Source: Chloroflexota bacterium (GTDB lineage: Bacteria > Chloroflexota > Dehalococcoidia > Lucifugimonadales > Lucifugimonadaceae). Taken from it: a stretch of DNA of 64,000 nucleotides. Numbering within the stretch: the stretch's first letter is position 1; every line of letters starts with the position of its first letter. The notes below the pieces were generated by a model. It searched no databases and was not told the origin of the DNA. It worked only from the letters and a program-made list of their open reading frames with translations. The translations under genes and the position numbers were made by a program. The DNA lies in contig JABHBJ010000086.1 of assembly GCA_018673955.1 (NCBI GenBank), positions 1 to 64,000 of the forward strand, given 5' to 3'. Of this stretch, positions 27,846 to 35,927 are shown piece by piece.

Positions 27846-28276
27846 ATGGTAAGAGTGTCGGTCGAGAGTGTGAAGAACGTTCAGGTTCGAGTTGAAGCCG
27901 ACGAGGGGCATGCATAGATTGTGGACGAGCCGCCCAGTGTTGGTGATGGACCTGTGGGCCGGGGCCTTATGATTTACTGCTCGTAGCGCTAGGTTCGTGC
28001 ATGACTATCACTTTATTGATGTATTCACGACGTAAGGAATGGCCACTCGAACGAGTATAAGTAGATATTCGACACGATCGAATCCACGCTGATGACGCGG
28101 CGAATGTTCAGAGTACTTGTGGGATGATAGAACATTTCACGGTAGATCTCGTGTTTCATGGGGGTTTCGACCAAACGCAGATCGACCGATTATCGGATAT
28201 TTCGACTCGATGTCCGGTTCGCAGAACTCTCCCAGGCACTCATGTGTTCAATGAGGCAACCCGTGTTGCTAGGTAG
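27846..28276 (+). pseudogene. Decayed OsmC-like peroxiredoxin gene
   Basis: Starting from an ATG preceded by GAGGAGG, the protein MVRVSVESVKNVQVRVEAD ...EGHA[15 protein letters not shown] is an OsmC N-terminus with TAG where Trp is expected. A frame change follows, then [20 protein letters not shown] with the first peroxidatic-type Cys, [12 protein letters not shown]-stop-VDIRHDRIHADD, and finally ISTRCPVRRTL with the second Cys. OsmC/YhfA proteins detoxify organic hydroperoxides. Two stops and one frameshift make it non-functional, yet both catalytic Cys regions remain readable, so decay is recent. The reverse-strand track ORF here is a shadow. Confidence 0.88.
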
Positions 28277-28381
28277 TTTCGGTTTGATGGACGCGGCTAT
28301 TTGCGAGAGGGACTGCCCGCCGTACTCTAAGTAGGGCAGCGGTAATTCGCAGCAGAAATTGATTTTTATAGGGGAATCTAA

Positions 28382-28747
28382 ATGCTCAACGGTGTTCTGG
28401 TCGGATTCGGAATAATGCTCGCCTCTCTCGTAATTCCCGTCGTCCACTACGTTGCCGCGCCATTGAGTCCATTTATCGCTGGGTTTATTGGTAGTGGTGT
28501 TGCGAAGATAGACCAGGATGGAATTATCAGATTTGGAGCATTGGTTGCACTTTTGATGTTCATCCCTGTAATTGCAGTGTTGATACTGAAATTTATCGTG
28601 GGTGTGGATGAAATTCTGACCATTCCCACCACGTGGGTAATGATTATTGTTCTGATTTTCATTCCGTACACGTGGTTTGGCGTTACCGTGGGCGCGATGG
28701 GTGGATACTACATTCGACGAAATCAGAAAGAAGAATCAGAGACCTAG
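28382..28747 (+). CDS. Small multi-spanning membrane protein
   Basis: A 121-residue protein with three to four hydrophobic segments (FGIMLASLVIPVVHYV, IAGFIGSGVA, LLMFIPVIAVLILKFIV, VMIIVLIFIPYTWFGVTVG) and a basic/acidic tail RRNQKEESET. The Gly-rich SPFIAGFIGSGVAK recalls DUF5518-like membrane proteins, but the match is weak. GGGGAA lies 7 nt before the ATG. It lies directly downstream of the OsmC pseudogene on the same strand and may once have shared a transcript. The function is unknown. Confidence 0.75.
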   Translation: MLNGVLVGFGIMLASLVIPVVHYVAAPLSPFIAGFIGSGVAKIDQDGIIRFGALVALLMFIPVIAVLILKFIVGVDEILTIPTTWVMIIVLIFIPYTWFGVTVGAMGGYYIRRNQKEESET

Positions 28748-28783
28748 GTGCTCTGGTTCGAATATTTGCCTAGGGCGAATACG

Positions 28784-29758
28784 TTATAGCGAAGATGGAA
28801 GATCACGGGTCATATCGTGAGCAGCATGTTCTCGCCGTTTCATTACCTTCGCATCTGGCACAACGACTACCGGGCCTCTGGCATCACGGGCAATCGAGTC
28901 TGCAAAACTCCCGAACATGGATCTGATTAGTCCTGAACGCATTCTGGAGCCAGAAACTATCCACGATCCCGGATTTTCGGATTGGAGCCCTAGAACCTGT
29001 TGCCCGATGTCGTCGGTAACATTTTGGATTTCGACAAGAATCCCGTCGCTGGTTAACGTGTTTATTAGCTCGTCTTCGATCTGTCCTGAAGACGACGATT
29101 TCGTTAGTACTACTCTTACTGTCGATCTGCTTGCTCCGGCGATGGCACTTGCGAACGGCAGTGCTGAATCGACTTCTCTGCGTCTGCACGGCACGATGAT
29201 AGTTTTTGGTGGCTGTGGCGGATCACCATTGAGCGTGGCATGGTGCGGGTTGACGATGAGCAGTGGTACAGAAGTAGTTCGCCACAGATGATCGAGCAGG
29301 CCGGGTGAGAAGAATCGATGTGGTCGTGATCGAGGGGTGGCTGCGATTGCCACTATTCCAAACGAGCTTGTTGCTGAACGGGACGAGATCATCAGGGCTG
29401 GATCGCCAGTTGCAATGCCCCATCGAGATTTTACGCCGTGTGGTCCGAGTCGACTGACCACTTCTTCAAGGTAGGCAACAGCGAGCGAGGTTCCTCGATC
29501 GTGCGGTGCATCAGGGTAGTGAACTTGACCTAGACGTGCACCCCGAGCTGGGTGGGTCGGTGGAAGTGTGTGGAATAAGGTGGTTTCACCCTCAAACCAG
29601 TCGGCGAGCATCGATGAGAACGGCAAGATTTGTTCTGATCGACGATAGCCGTTGAGCGGAACGAGAATTCGATTGAGATTTAGCGCGATTCCACGACCTA
29701 CGGCAAGGCGCCGGATATCACCCTGAGTCCGTGAAGTCGAGTCTGTTTGTTGAATCAT
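28784..29758 (-). CDS. Tandem universal stress protein (UspA family)
   Basis: A 324-residue protein with two Usp-type alpha/beta domains. The first starts LNRILVPLNGYRRSEQIL and ends with LWRTTSVPLLIVNP; the second starts PKTIIVPCRR and ends with SWIVSGSRMRSGLIRSMFGS and GPVVVVPDA. The G-x2-G-x9-G-(S/T) ATP-binding loop appears in recognisable form only in the second domain (SGSRMRSG...FGSFAD). The family is cytoplasmic and responds to stress or starvation. The stop-to-start gap to the M20 peptidase gene upstream is only 10 nt, so the two are probably co-transcribed. Confidence 0.85.
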   Translation of the reverse strand: MIQQTDSTSRTQGDIRRLAVGRGIALNLNRILVPLNGYRRSEQILPFSSMLADWFEGETTLFHTLPPTHPARGARLGQVHYPDAPHDRGTSLAVAYLEEVVSRLGPHGVKSRWGIATGDPALMISSRSATSSFGIVAIAATPRSRPHRFFSPGLLDHLWRTTSVPLLIVNPHHATLNGDPPQPPKTIIVPCRRREVDSALPFASAIAGASRSTVRVVLTKSSSSGQIEDELINTLTSDGILVEIQNVTDDIGQQVLGLQSENPGSWIVSGSRMRSGLIRSMFGSFADSIARDARGPVVVVPDAKVMKRREHAAHDMTRDLPSSL

Positions 29759-29768
29759 GGTTGTTCTA

Positions 29769-30914
29769 TCACAGCGAGTTTATCGCTTTCATGAATAGTG
29801 CAAGACGATTGATTTGTTCTCCGATTTGGATGTTTTCTCCCTCAGCGTGAGGATTGAGGCCTTTGGAGCCCATACCGTCGGCAGACGGCACGCCCATGGC
29901 AGCGGTGAGATTGGCGTCGCTTCCGCCACCGGTCGATTCTTCTGTTAGTTCGAATCCGAAATCCTCGGACCAACCGATCAACTTGGCTGCAAGTTCAGCG
30001 AGTTGAGGTGTGCGTTCCATGGGAGGCCTGTGGAAGTTGCCAGTGATTGTGAGAGTTGTGCCTTCGATAGTTGGTGTTAGTGCTCTGATTTTTGATTCGA
30101 TTTCAGCAGCCTGTTCGTTTGTTCGGACTCGTACATCGATTACAGCTTCGGCTTTTGCTGGAATCGTGTTGCGTGCCGATCCGCCTGAAATGATGCCGGT
30201 GTTGATAGTTATTCCGTTCGTCCAATCGTTCATCATTTGGAGTTCGATGATTCTGTGGGCGAGTTCGTGGATTGCAGACGCTCCGCGCTCTGGAAATGCT
30301 CCGGCGTGGCTGGCTTTTCCTTCGACTAGGAGTCGAAACTCTCCAAGTCCCTTTCGTCGTGTTTTCAAAGCTCCGGCTCCAGCTTGACCCGGTTCCATTA
30401 TTAACGCGTACTCGGCGCCTTTGGCTGATTCTTCTACTAGAGGACGGGAAGATGGACTCCCGACTTCTTCATCGGTATTGAACAAGACTTTTATTGGTCG
30501 ATTCGGCCACAGACCTTGTTTCCTAACAATGCCGAGTCCGATGATCGTTGTAGCTATGCCGGCCTTCATATCGAGCACGCCGGGGCCGTAGAGCCGGCCT
30601 TCTTTTTCTGTGTAGCCCATTCGTTCGAGTGTTCCAAATGGCCAGACGGTATCGAGGTGACCGACGATCAGAGCGTGTTGAGTGGCTGCGTCGTTAGAAT
30701 CGGCTGGCCAATCGGCGGTTACGTGGTCGCCGAATTTTTCCTGAGGGTGAACTTTTACGACTCCGCCAATCGATGTCAGCAGATCAGCGACTACGGACGA
30801 TATGTGATCGTTGGCAGCTTTATCGCTGGTTGGAGTTTCGATCATTACGAGTCGTTCGATCAGATCAAATAACTCGGTTTCGTGCGAGTTGGCGAGTGCG
30901 AGCCAGTCAGTCAA
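29769..30914 (-). CDS. M20-family metallopeptidase (carboxypeptidase G2-like)
   Basis: A 381-residue di-zinc peptidase. Metal ligands are visible as IVGHLDTVWPFG (His, with the neighbouring catalytic Asp), GVLDMKAG (bridging Asp), FNTDEEVGSPSS (catalytic Glu and ligand Glu), MEPGQAG and the C-terminal His in GLNPHAEGE. The dimerisation domain lies at about residues 180-290 (KGLGEFRLLVEGKASHAG). It most resembles glutamate carboxypeptidase / CPG2, which removes C-terminal Glu from folates or peptides. The start is TTG. It is upstream of the Usp gene in the same transcription unit. Confidence 0.9.
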   Translation of the reverse strand: MTDWLALANSHETELFDLIERLVMIETPTSDKAANDHISSVVADLLTSIGGVVKVHPQEKFGDHVTADWPADSNDAATQHALIVGHLDTVWPFGTLERMGYTEKEGRLYGPGVLDMKAGIATTIIGLGIVRKQGLWPNRPIKVLFNTDEEVGSPSSRPLVEESAKGAEYALIMEPGQAGAGALKTRRKGLGEFRLLVEGKASHAGAFPERGASAIHELAHRIIELQMMNDWTNGITINTGIISGGSARNTIPAKAEAVIDVRVRTNEQAAEIESKIRALTPTIEGTTLTITGNFHRPPMERTPQLAELAAKLIGWSEDFGFELTEESTGGGSDANLTAAMGVPSADGMGSKGLNPHAEGENIQIGEQINRLALFMKAINSL

Positions 30915-31008
30915 TTTTTGGATCCAATACAGGCAGGTATTTCAGGTGCACGGATTGTAGGCGTAGACGCTCTACTATGGGACACGCTATCTACTGTTGG
31001 AGTGGTGG

Positions 31009-32013
31009 TTAGCCGTTTGCGATAGTTTGGTCGAGAGCTTCAATGAGTTCAGGCTTTGGCGCAAAGTTTTCGAATCGATGAGTGACGAAGCCGTCTTTTC
31101 CGACGATGAACGTCCATTCCTGAGATGAGAGTCCCCATTCTTTGAGTATTGGCGTGAGCCGGGCTTTGCTGAGGTCGCCTTGAATTTCGTGAGGATTGGC
31201 GTAGAGATCGACGTGGACGAAATCGATTTTATCTCCGTAGTCGTCCTGCAGTTCACTGGCTATTTCTACTTGCGGTCCGCATACAGCGTTTGTGCAGAAT
31301 GCTGGACTGGCAAATACGATCAGTAGTGGACGATCATGTTCGAGTGATTCTGCGATTGAGTGCTGGTATAGATCCTGATCCCTAAGGCTACCAGTAGTGA
31401 GCGTGGCGATATCGCCAGTGCTTGCGACTGTTCGACTTTCACTTGCGGGTGCAGGTTGCCCGACGGTTATTGAGTGGGCTTTTTCGGCGACTGGGAACCG
31501 AACTTCGACGTGAGCACTCGATCCGTCGGCCCGAGGGATTTCTGCGGATACTGACCACAGACCCGGACGGTCGAATTCGAGATCGGTCGTGTGAATTCCG
31601 CGTGTGCCGAGCGGGAATAGGAAGAATCGAGCTAACGCAGAGTTTTCGATTTCAGCGTTGGGTTCAGCGTCATATCCATCGGGGAAGTGACTCGCTGTCA
31701 GCTTTACGATTGGGAACTTGATAAGACCGAAATCGTCGCTCAGCACGACACCGAATCGTTGTATTCCTACTCCTAGGTCAGGAGTCGAGAGTTCGAGATT
31801 GATTTGTTCAGAAATGACTGTCCAGATTGGCGCTAGTTCAGTGAAAGAGGAGAGTTCACTGGATAGCCCTGATTCTTGAGATGATGTTTGCGTGTAATCG
31901 TGGGAGATCACTTCGGGGTTTCCAGACGATCCGTAAGCCGCGATGGCGGCTAACGCTAAACCTGAGAGCACGAGTGTTAACCATCGGAAATGAGATGTGT
32001 TGGATGCTGACAT
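31009..32013 (-). CDS. Exported thioredoxin-like protein with CxxxxC site
   Basis: A 334-residue envelope protein. It has an N-terminal membrane/signal segment (LTLVLSGLALAAIAAYG), a beta-rich domain at about 60-200 ending in FDRPGLWSVSAEIP, and a thioredoxin-fold domain at about 225-334. The redox site reads VFASPAFCTNAVCGPQ (C-x4-C, not the usual CxxC), followed by DKIDFVHVDLYANP and WTFIVGKDGFVTHRF. The lipobox position has Tyr instead of Cys (AAY|GSS), unlike its neighbour. It starts in a TAATG overlap with the DipZ-like gene and is the last gene of the redox operon. A copper- or thiol-handling role is possible; this is inference. Confidence 0.75.
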   Translation of the reverse strand: MSASNTSHFRWLTLVLSGLALAAIAAYGSSGNPEVISHDYTQTSSQESGLSSELSSFTELAPIWTVISEQINLELSTPDLGVGIQRFGVVLSDDFGLIKFPIVKLTASHFPDGYDAEPNAEIENSALARFFLFPLGTRGIHTTDLEFDRPGLWSVSAEIPRADGSSAHVEVRFPVAEKAHSITVGQPAPASESRTVASTGDIATLTTGSLRDQDLYQHSIAESLEHDRPLLIVFASPAFCTNAVCGPQVEIASELQDDYGDKIDFVHVDLYANPHEIQGDLSKARLTPILKEWGLSSQEWTFIVGKDGFVTHRFENFAPKPELIEALDQTIANG

Positions 32014-33233
32014 TAAATCCCACTCTCGTTGGCGCCAAAGGTAAACGCGAATATAGCAAAGTCATCGGAGTCGGAGGCGAGTTTAACTATGTGCTCCCCA
32101 AATCGAGGTGTTTCGAGGAAGGCGTATAAGCGTGGCTCTGTCACTGTGAAGTAGGAGCGGCCGTCTTCACCAAATATCACGTCTATTCCAGCTTCGTCTG
32201 CTTTGAGTGGCCGACCGTCGATTTCAATGTAGACGTCGTATGGCTCGGTTCCAGAGAGAGTAACTACTACGTTGGCGCTTCTACCAACGAACTGGAAGGC
32301 TATGTAATCATCGAGATTGCTGGTGGAGCGGGCGTGAGTGATAGATTCAGGGCCGTTCGTCCATAATCCTTGTAGATACCACTGCTGCGAAGTGTAGTTT
32401 TCGTCGTCAACGTACTCCCGAGTAGAATCCGGCTCGATGTAGTACTGATCCTGACCTGCGTACAGTCCAGACTGTGTGTAATTGCGTTCGTACCCGGCAT
32501 AAAGTTCACGAGTGACTCTATCGGCAACTGGGTCGCGGTCGACTGAGTTGACGTTGCCTATTGGAATATCAGAAACGTCCCATCCTGCTTCAGTTAGTGC
32601 TTCACGAATAGCGTGTTCAGTTTCGACGTAAGAGCCTTCGCCGAAATGCCGATAGGTGAGTTGTCCATCGATACCGATGAGATATTTTGCAGGCCAGTAT
32701 CGGTTGCCGAACGAGCGCCAAGTGTCATATTCGTTGTCAAGTACGACTGGCCAGCCGATTCCCTCGCGTGCGATAGCAGCTTGAACGTTGTCGATTCGCT
32801 CTTCGAATTCGAACTCTGGTGTGTGTACTCCGAGAATAACGAGCCCGTTATCGGCGTACTTTGCGTGCCACTCCTTGAGGAACGGAAGAGTCCGTATGCA
32901 GTTAACACACGTGTAGGTCCAGAAATCGACGAGTACGACTTTGTTATCCGCAGTTTGATCGGCAATTTTCAGCCCTTCGGAATTTAGCCATTCGTTGCCC
33001 CCGTGAACTTCTAGTACACCATCTTGATAAGTTGGCAGCGGGAGGGGGCGGGTCGCCGTGGGAGCCAGTGACAGAGTAGCGGATGGAGTATCTGTGGTAG
33101 TGGTTAACGTGGGGCGAGGGGCAACTTGAGTTGGTGAGTTTGCTGGGTCAAGATTCTCGCCGCAGGCAACTGCCGCCATGGCGATAATTGCAGCGACAGC
33201 TGACCATATGAGGAGGGTTTTGTAGTACTTCAT
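32013..33233 (-). CDS. Thioredoxin/DipZ C-terminal-like lipoprotein
   Basis: A 406-residue lipoprotein with signal peptide and lipobox AVACGEN, then a Pro/Thr-rich linker to residue about 70. A TlpA/DipZ-type thioredoxin domain (about 75-215) follows with WLNSEGL, VLVDFWTYTCVNCIRTLPFL (redox CVNC), VIGVHTPEFEFE-like LGVHTPEFEFEERIDNV, and RYWPAKYLIGIDG. The C-terminal half (about 240-400) is the beta-sandwich seen at the end of DipZ proteins (GPESITHARSTSN, YDVYIEIDGRPL). It works outside the membrane on protein disulfides. Its start overlaps the upstream 76-aa gene by ATGA. Confidence 0.9.
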   Translation of the reverse strand: MKYYKTLLIWSAVAAIIAMAAVACGENLDPANSPTQVAPRPTLTTTTDTPSATLSLAPTATRPLPLPTYQDGVLEVHGGNEWLNSEGLKIADQTADNKVVLVDFWTYTCVNCIRTLPFLKEWHAKYADNGLVILGVHTPEFEFEERIDNVQAAIAREGIGWPVVLDNEYDTWRSFGNRYWPAKYLIGIDGQLTYRHFGEGSYVETEHAIREALTEAGWDVSDIPIGNVNSVDRDPVADRVTRELYAGYERNYTQSGLYAGQDQYYIEPDSTREYVDDENYTSQQWYLQGLWTNGPESITHARSTSNLDDYIAFQFVGRSANVVVTLSGTEPYDVYIEIDGRPLKADEAGIDVIFGEDGRSYFTVTEPRLYAFLETPRFGEHIVKLASDSDDFAIFAFTFGANESGI

Positions 33234-33460
33234 TCGGATTTAGTGGGAGTGGTGATGCACAGTGGTTCAAAATGTGGGGCGATTTGTGCCGATATGATCG
33301 AGCCGTCGTATGTATGTAACGCGGCTACTCCGGTTTCGGATTTAGGGTTAGCTCCACTAAGAGATAAAAGAGCGCCGGGGTCGAGGTCTTTTTCAGGCTC
33401 GTATCTACCGAGCGATGAAGTAATGGGCTGTTCGATACTGGCCTGAATGTTGCCCTTCAA
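33230..33460 (-). CDS. Small protein of unknown function in the rhodanese-thioredoxin operon
   Basis: A 76-residue frame that begins with TTG immediately after the TAG stop of the rhodanese and ends in an ATGA overlap with the DipZ-like gene. This zero-gap packing argues that it is translated. No signal peptide or membrane segment is present. The middle reads LDPGALLSLSGANPKSETG and the end HFEPLCITTPTKSE, with one Cys. It is not recognised as any family. It could be a metal- or sulfur-handling partner, but that is guesswork. Confidence 0.55.
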   Translation of the reverse strand: MKGNIQASIEQPITSSLGRYEPEKDLDPGALLSLSGANPKSETGVAALHTYDGSIISAQIAPHFEPLCITTPTKSE

Positions 33461-34324
33461 CTATGTGAGGCCTTCGATTGGGCAAGATGGCACTTCAGCC
33501 CATTCTCGCCAAGAGCCGTCGTAATCACGAACTTTGTCGAATCCGACTAGTTTGAGAGTCCAGAATCCGTGCGCCGCACGGATGCCGCCCTGTCAGTATG
33601 TGATGACGTTTTTATCTGGCGTGATTCCGTATTCTGAGAGCAGGTTACGAATTTCATCTGCAGTCTTCAGCACAGGAATGTCGCCTTCTGTCATGAAGTT
33701 CGCCCACTCCAGGTGAACTGCTCCTGGAATGTGCCCGCCGCGTGGGCCTCCGCGTTTGTTGGCACCAGTCCATTCATCATCCGAGCGTACATCGAGGATG
33801 ATCATTGCGCTGTCGTCGATAGAGTCGAGCACGCGCTTTCGTGAGGCGAATATTTCACGGTTAGTTTTCGCTGTAAACGATCCTGATTTCCCTGCTGCAT
33901 TCAGTGGTGTTTTAGTAGTTTCACGACCTTCAGCTACCCATTTTTCTAGTCCGCCGTCGAGGATTTTTACGTTCGTGTGTCCGTAGTAGTGGAGCGCCCA
34001 CATGAGTCGGAACGAGTAGACGCCACCACCACGATTGTATCCAACTACTGTCGTCTCATCGCCGATTCCGAGCCCGGACATTGTTTGTTCGAACTGCTCG
34101 GGGTTCTGAATATGAGTGCGTTCTTCAAGTGAAGTTTTGTAATAGTGATCGACTGGGTTCACTGAGTTCGGTATATGCCCTTGTTCGTACTTTTTGGGTA
34201 CGTCGGTATCGACGAGTCTTACGTTTGGGTCATTGATATGTTCGGCGAGCCAATCTGTTGTGACGAAAATTTCTGGCGTTGTGTATCCGCGATCAGTTGG
34301 TGGGATAATTGGTGGAATGGTCAT
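33461..34324 (-). CDS. Two-domain rhodanese (thiosulfate sulfurtransferase) with in-frame TGA at the catalytic Cys position: candidate selenoprotein
   Basis: Two rhodanese domains are present: an N-terminal inactive one (VTTDWLAEHINDPNVRLVDTD, then KYEQGHIPNSVNP) and a C-terminal one (IILDVRSDDEWTG, GHIPGAVHLEWANF). The active loop reads VITY-TGA-QGGIRAAHGF, where the family has Cys, so the stop codon occupies exactly the sulfur-carrying residue, number 244. After the TGA the frame continues with the normal family end (FWTLKLVGFDKVRDYDGSW) to a TAG at 33461, giving 287 residues, the usual length. The track ends at the TGA. A SECIS-like hairpin follows the TGA. A selenocysteine rhodanese is the favoured reading; a recent nonsense mutation is the alternative. 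Confidence 0.75.
33565..33583 (-). promoter_or_regulatory. Candidate bacterial SECIS hairpin downstream of the rhodanese TGA
   Basis: On the minus strand, ATCCGTGC-GGC-GCACGGAT forms an 8-bp perfect stem with a 3-nt loop that starts with G. Seventeen nucleotides separate the TGA (33593-33595) from the loop. Known bacterial SECIS elements lie immediately 3' of the UGA, have a short apical loop with a G in its first two positions, and lie roughly 16-37 nt away. The sequence also encodes the conserved G-I-R-A-A-H, so part of the symmetry may be coincidental. Confidence 0.5.
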
Positions 34325-34491
34325 AATATAGTGTGGAAATCTTTCGATATATTGATACCTTTAACTCGTTCGCTGATGCTATCAGCAAGATTTATTATCT
34401 CATCACATTATTAGGCAGAAACACCCGCGCCATGTGATAGGCCTTATAGTCAACGTACGTACGTTCGTGACAGGGGCTGGGATTCATGTGA

Positions 34492-35802
34492 TTGAATCTA
34501 CCGACTGCGACATTTACGGGTACGACTAATAATTTGGATTTTATACTCGCAGGCCTAAATATCGACCGTGCACCAGTAGAAATACTCGAATGTGTAGCGG
34601 TTCCGACTCACTCCCTCAAGAAACACCTTGAGCGACTAGCGACAGATGCTGGAGGAGGAGTCATTCTTTCTACCTGTAACCGTACTGAGATCTACTCGGT
34701 TGCTGAAGATGTTGAAGTTGGTGTGCGCCAGCTTCGCGAGTACATCGATGCCGTACCTGAACACGCGGGTGTTACTGGCATCAGTGATTATATTTACACG
34801 AAGACTGGTGACGAAGTAGCTGAGCATTTGTTCAGTGTTACGGCTGGTCTTCAATCGGTAGCCCTTGGTGAATCTCAGATTCTTGGTCAGGTTACCCGGG
34901 CGATGCAGGCAGCCGGTGAAGCGGGAACTATCGACCCGGCTCTTTCACGACTTTTCCACGCAGCTCTACGAACTAGCCGGATAATTCATAAGGAAACTGA
35001 TCTCGGTCGTAATCGAACCTCGGTTTCTTCTTTGGGAGTTCAGGAGCTTCAGAACACTCGGGGCGACCTCAAGGGGCTTCGAGTGCTGTTATTAGGTGCT
35101 GGCGAGATGGGCAAGATCACTGCTCGTGCACTGACCCGTTACGGTGCTGACGATATTGTCGTTTCGAGCCGTTCAATGAACCGTGGCAGGATTCTTGCTG
35201 AGGAATTAGGGGCTCCACAGGTTGCATTTGAAGATATTTCAAAGGCGATGATCGAAGCTGATGTTTTGATTACGTGTACAGCTGCAACCGATTCGGTAAT
35301 TACCGCGCATGTTGTTGCAAATGCGATGTCAGCCCGCCCTGAACGAAGGTTAAGCATTCTTGATTTAGGTATGCCGCGTGACGTTGAGTCGTTATCGGGT
35401 GATGTTGCTAACGTGAATCTGATTAGCCTTACCGAGCTTCAGGCGCGATCGGCTGAGAGCTGGGAGCTTCGTGAATCAGCAGCAGCCGAGGCTCAAGGTT
35501 TGATTGACAATGGTGTTCGTCGTTTCAAGGAGCGTTTGACTGGTATCGAGAGCGAGCCAGTTATTCGAACCCTCGGAGCTCGTGTAGAGCAGATGAGACG
35601 TGAGGAAGTCGAGCGGACTCTTGCTCACCTTGATGGTCTCACCGAAATGCAAGCAATATCTGTCGAGAAGATGACTCGTTCGCTTGTACGACGGATTATT
35701 GCCGACCCTATTAGCTTCTTGAGGAGCGAAGAGGAAAGTGCTGCCGATGCCGTTCAGAAGGTATTTGCACTTGTCGAGCAGGTTGAAGATCAACCCGAGT
35801 AA
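34492..35802 (+). CDS. hemA: Glutamyl-tRNA reductase
   Basis: The first committed enzyme of the C5 pathway to 5-aminolevulinate. The catalytic Cys is in ILSTCNRTEIYSVAED, the substrate region in GLQSVALGESQILGQV, the NADPH fold in VLLLGAGEMGKITARAL, and the C-terminal dimerisation helices follow (about 320-430). Length 436 is typical. The TTG start at 34492 has GGGG about 20 nt away; TTG 34534 (LDFILAGLN) matches the family start better and may be the real one. The next gene hemL is 125 nt downstream on the same strand, so the two steps of ALA synthesis are paired. Confidence 0.95.
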   Translation: MNLPTATFTGTTNNLDFILAGLNIDRAPVEILECVAVPTHSLKKHLERLATDAGGGVILSTCNRTEIYSVAEDVEVGVRQLREYIDAVPEHAGVTGISDYIYTKTGDEVAEHLFSVTAGLQSVALGESQILGQVTRAMQAAGEAGTIDPALSRLFHAALRTSRIIHKETDLGRNRTSVSSLGVQELQNTRGDLKGLRVLLLGAGEMGKITARALTRYGADDIVVSSRSMNRGRILAEELGAPQVAFEDISKAMIEADVLITCTAATDSVITAHVVANAMSARPERRLSILDLGMPRDVESLSGDVANVNLISLTELQARSAESWELRESAAAEAQGLIDNGVRRFKERLTGIESEPVIRTLGARVEQMRREEVERTLAHLDGLTEMQAISVEKMTRSLVRRIIADPISFLRSEEESAADAVQKVFALVEQVEDQPE

Positions 35803-35927
35803 TTTCTGACGAATTAAGATATTGGTTCAAATCTATTTATGGGACGTTGCCTAGAGCGTCTCTTTTTGCGCCAAAATAGCAGGGTTATATTTTTGTTTAG
35901 GATCGATTCGTAATTCGGAGACCTATA

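Noticed and set aside
27846-28276. In-frame stop codons in the OsmC-like frame as possible recoding sites
   Set aside because: The stops are TAG and TAA, not TGA at a Cys position, and there is also a frameshift. Simple decay is the better explanation, unlike the rhodanese TGA.
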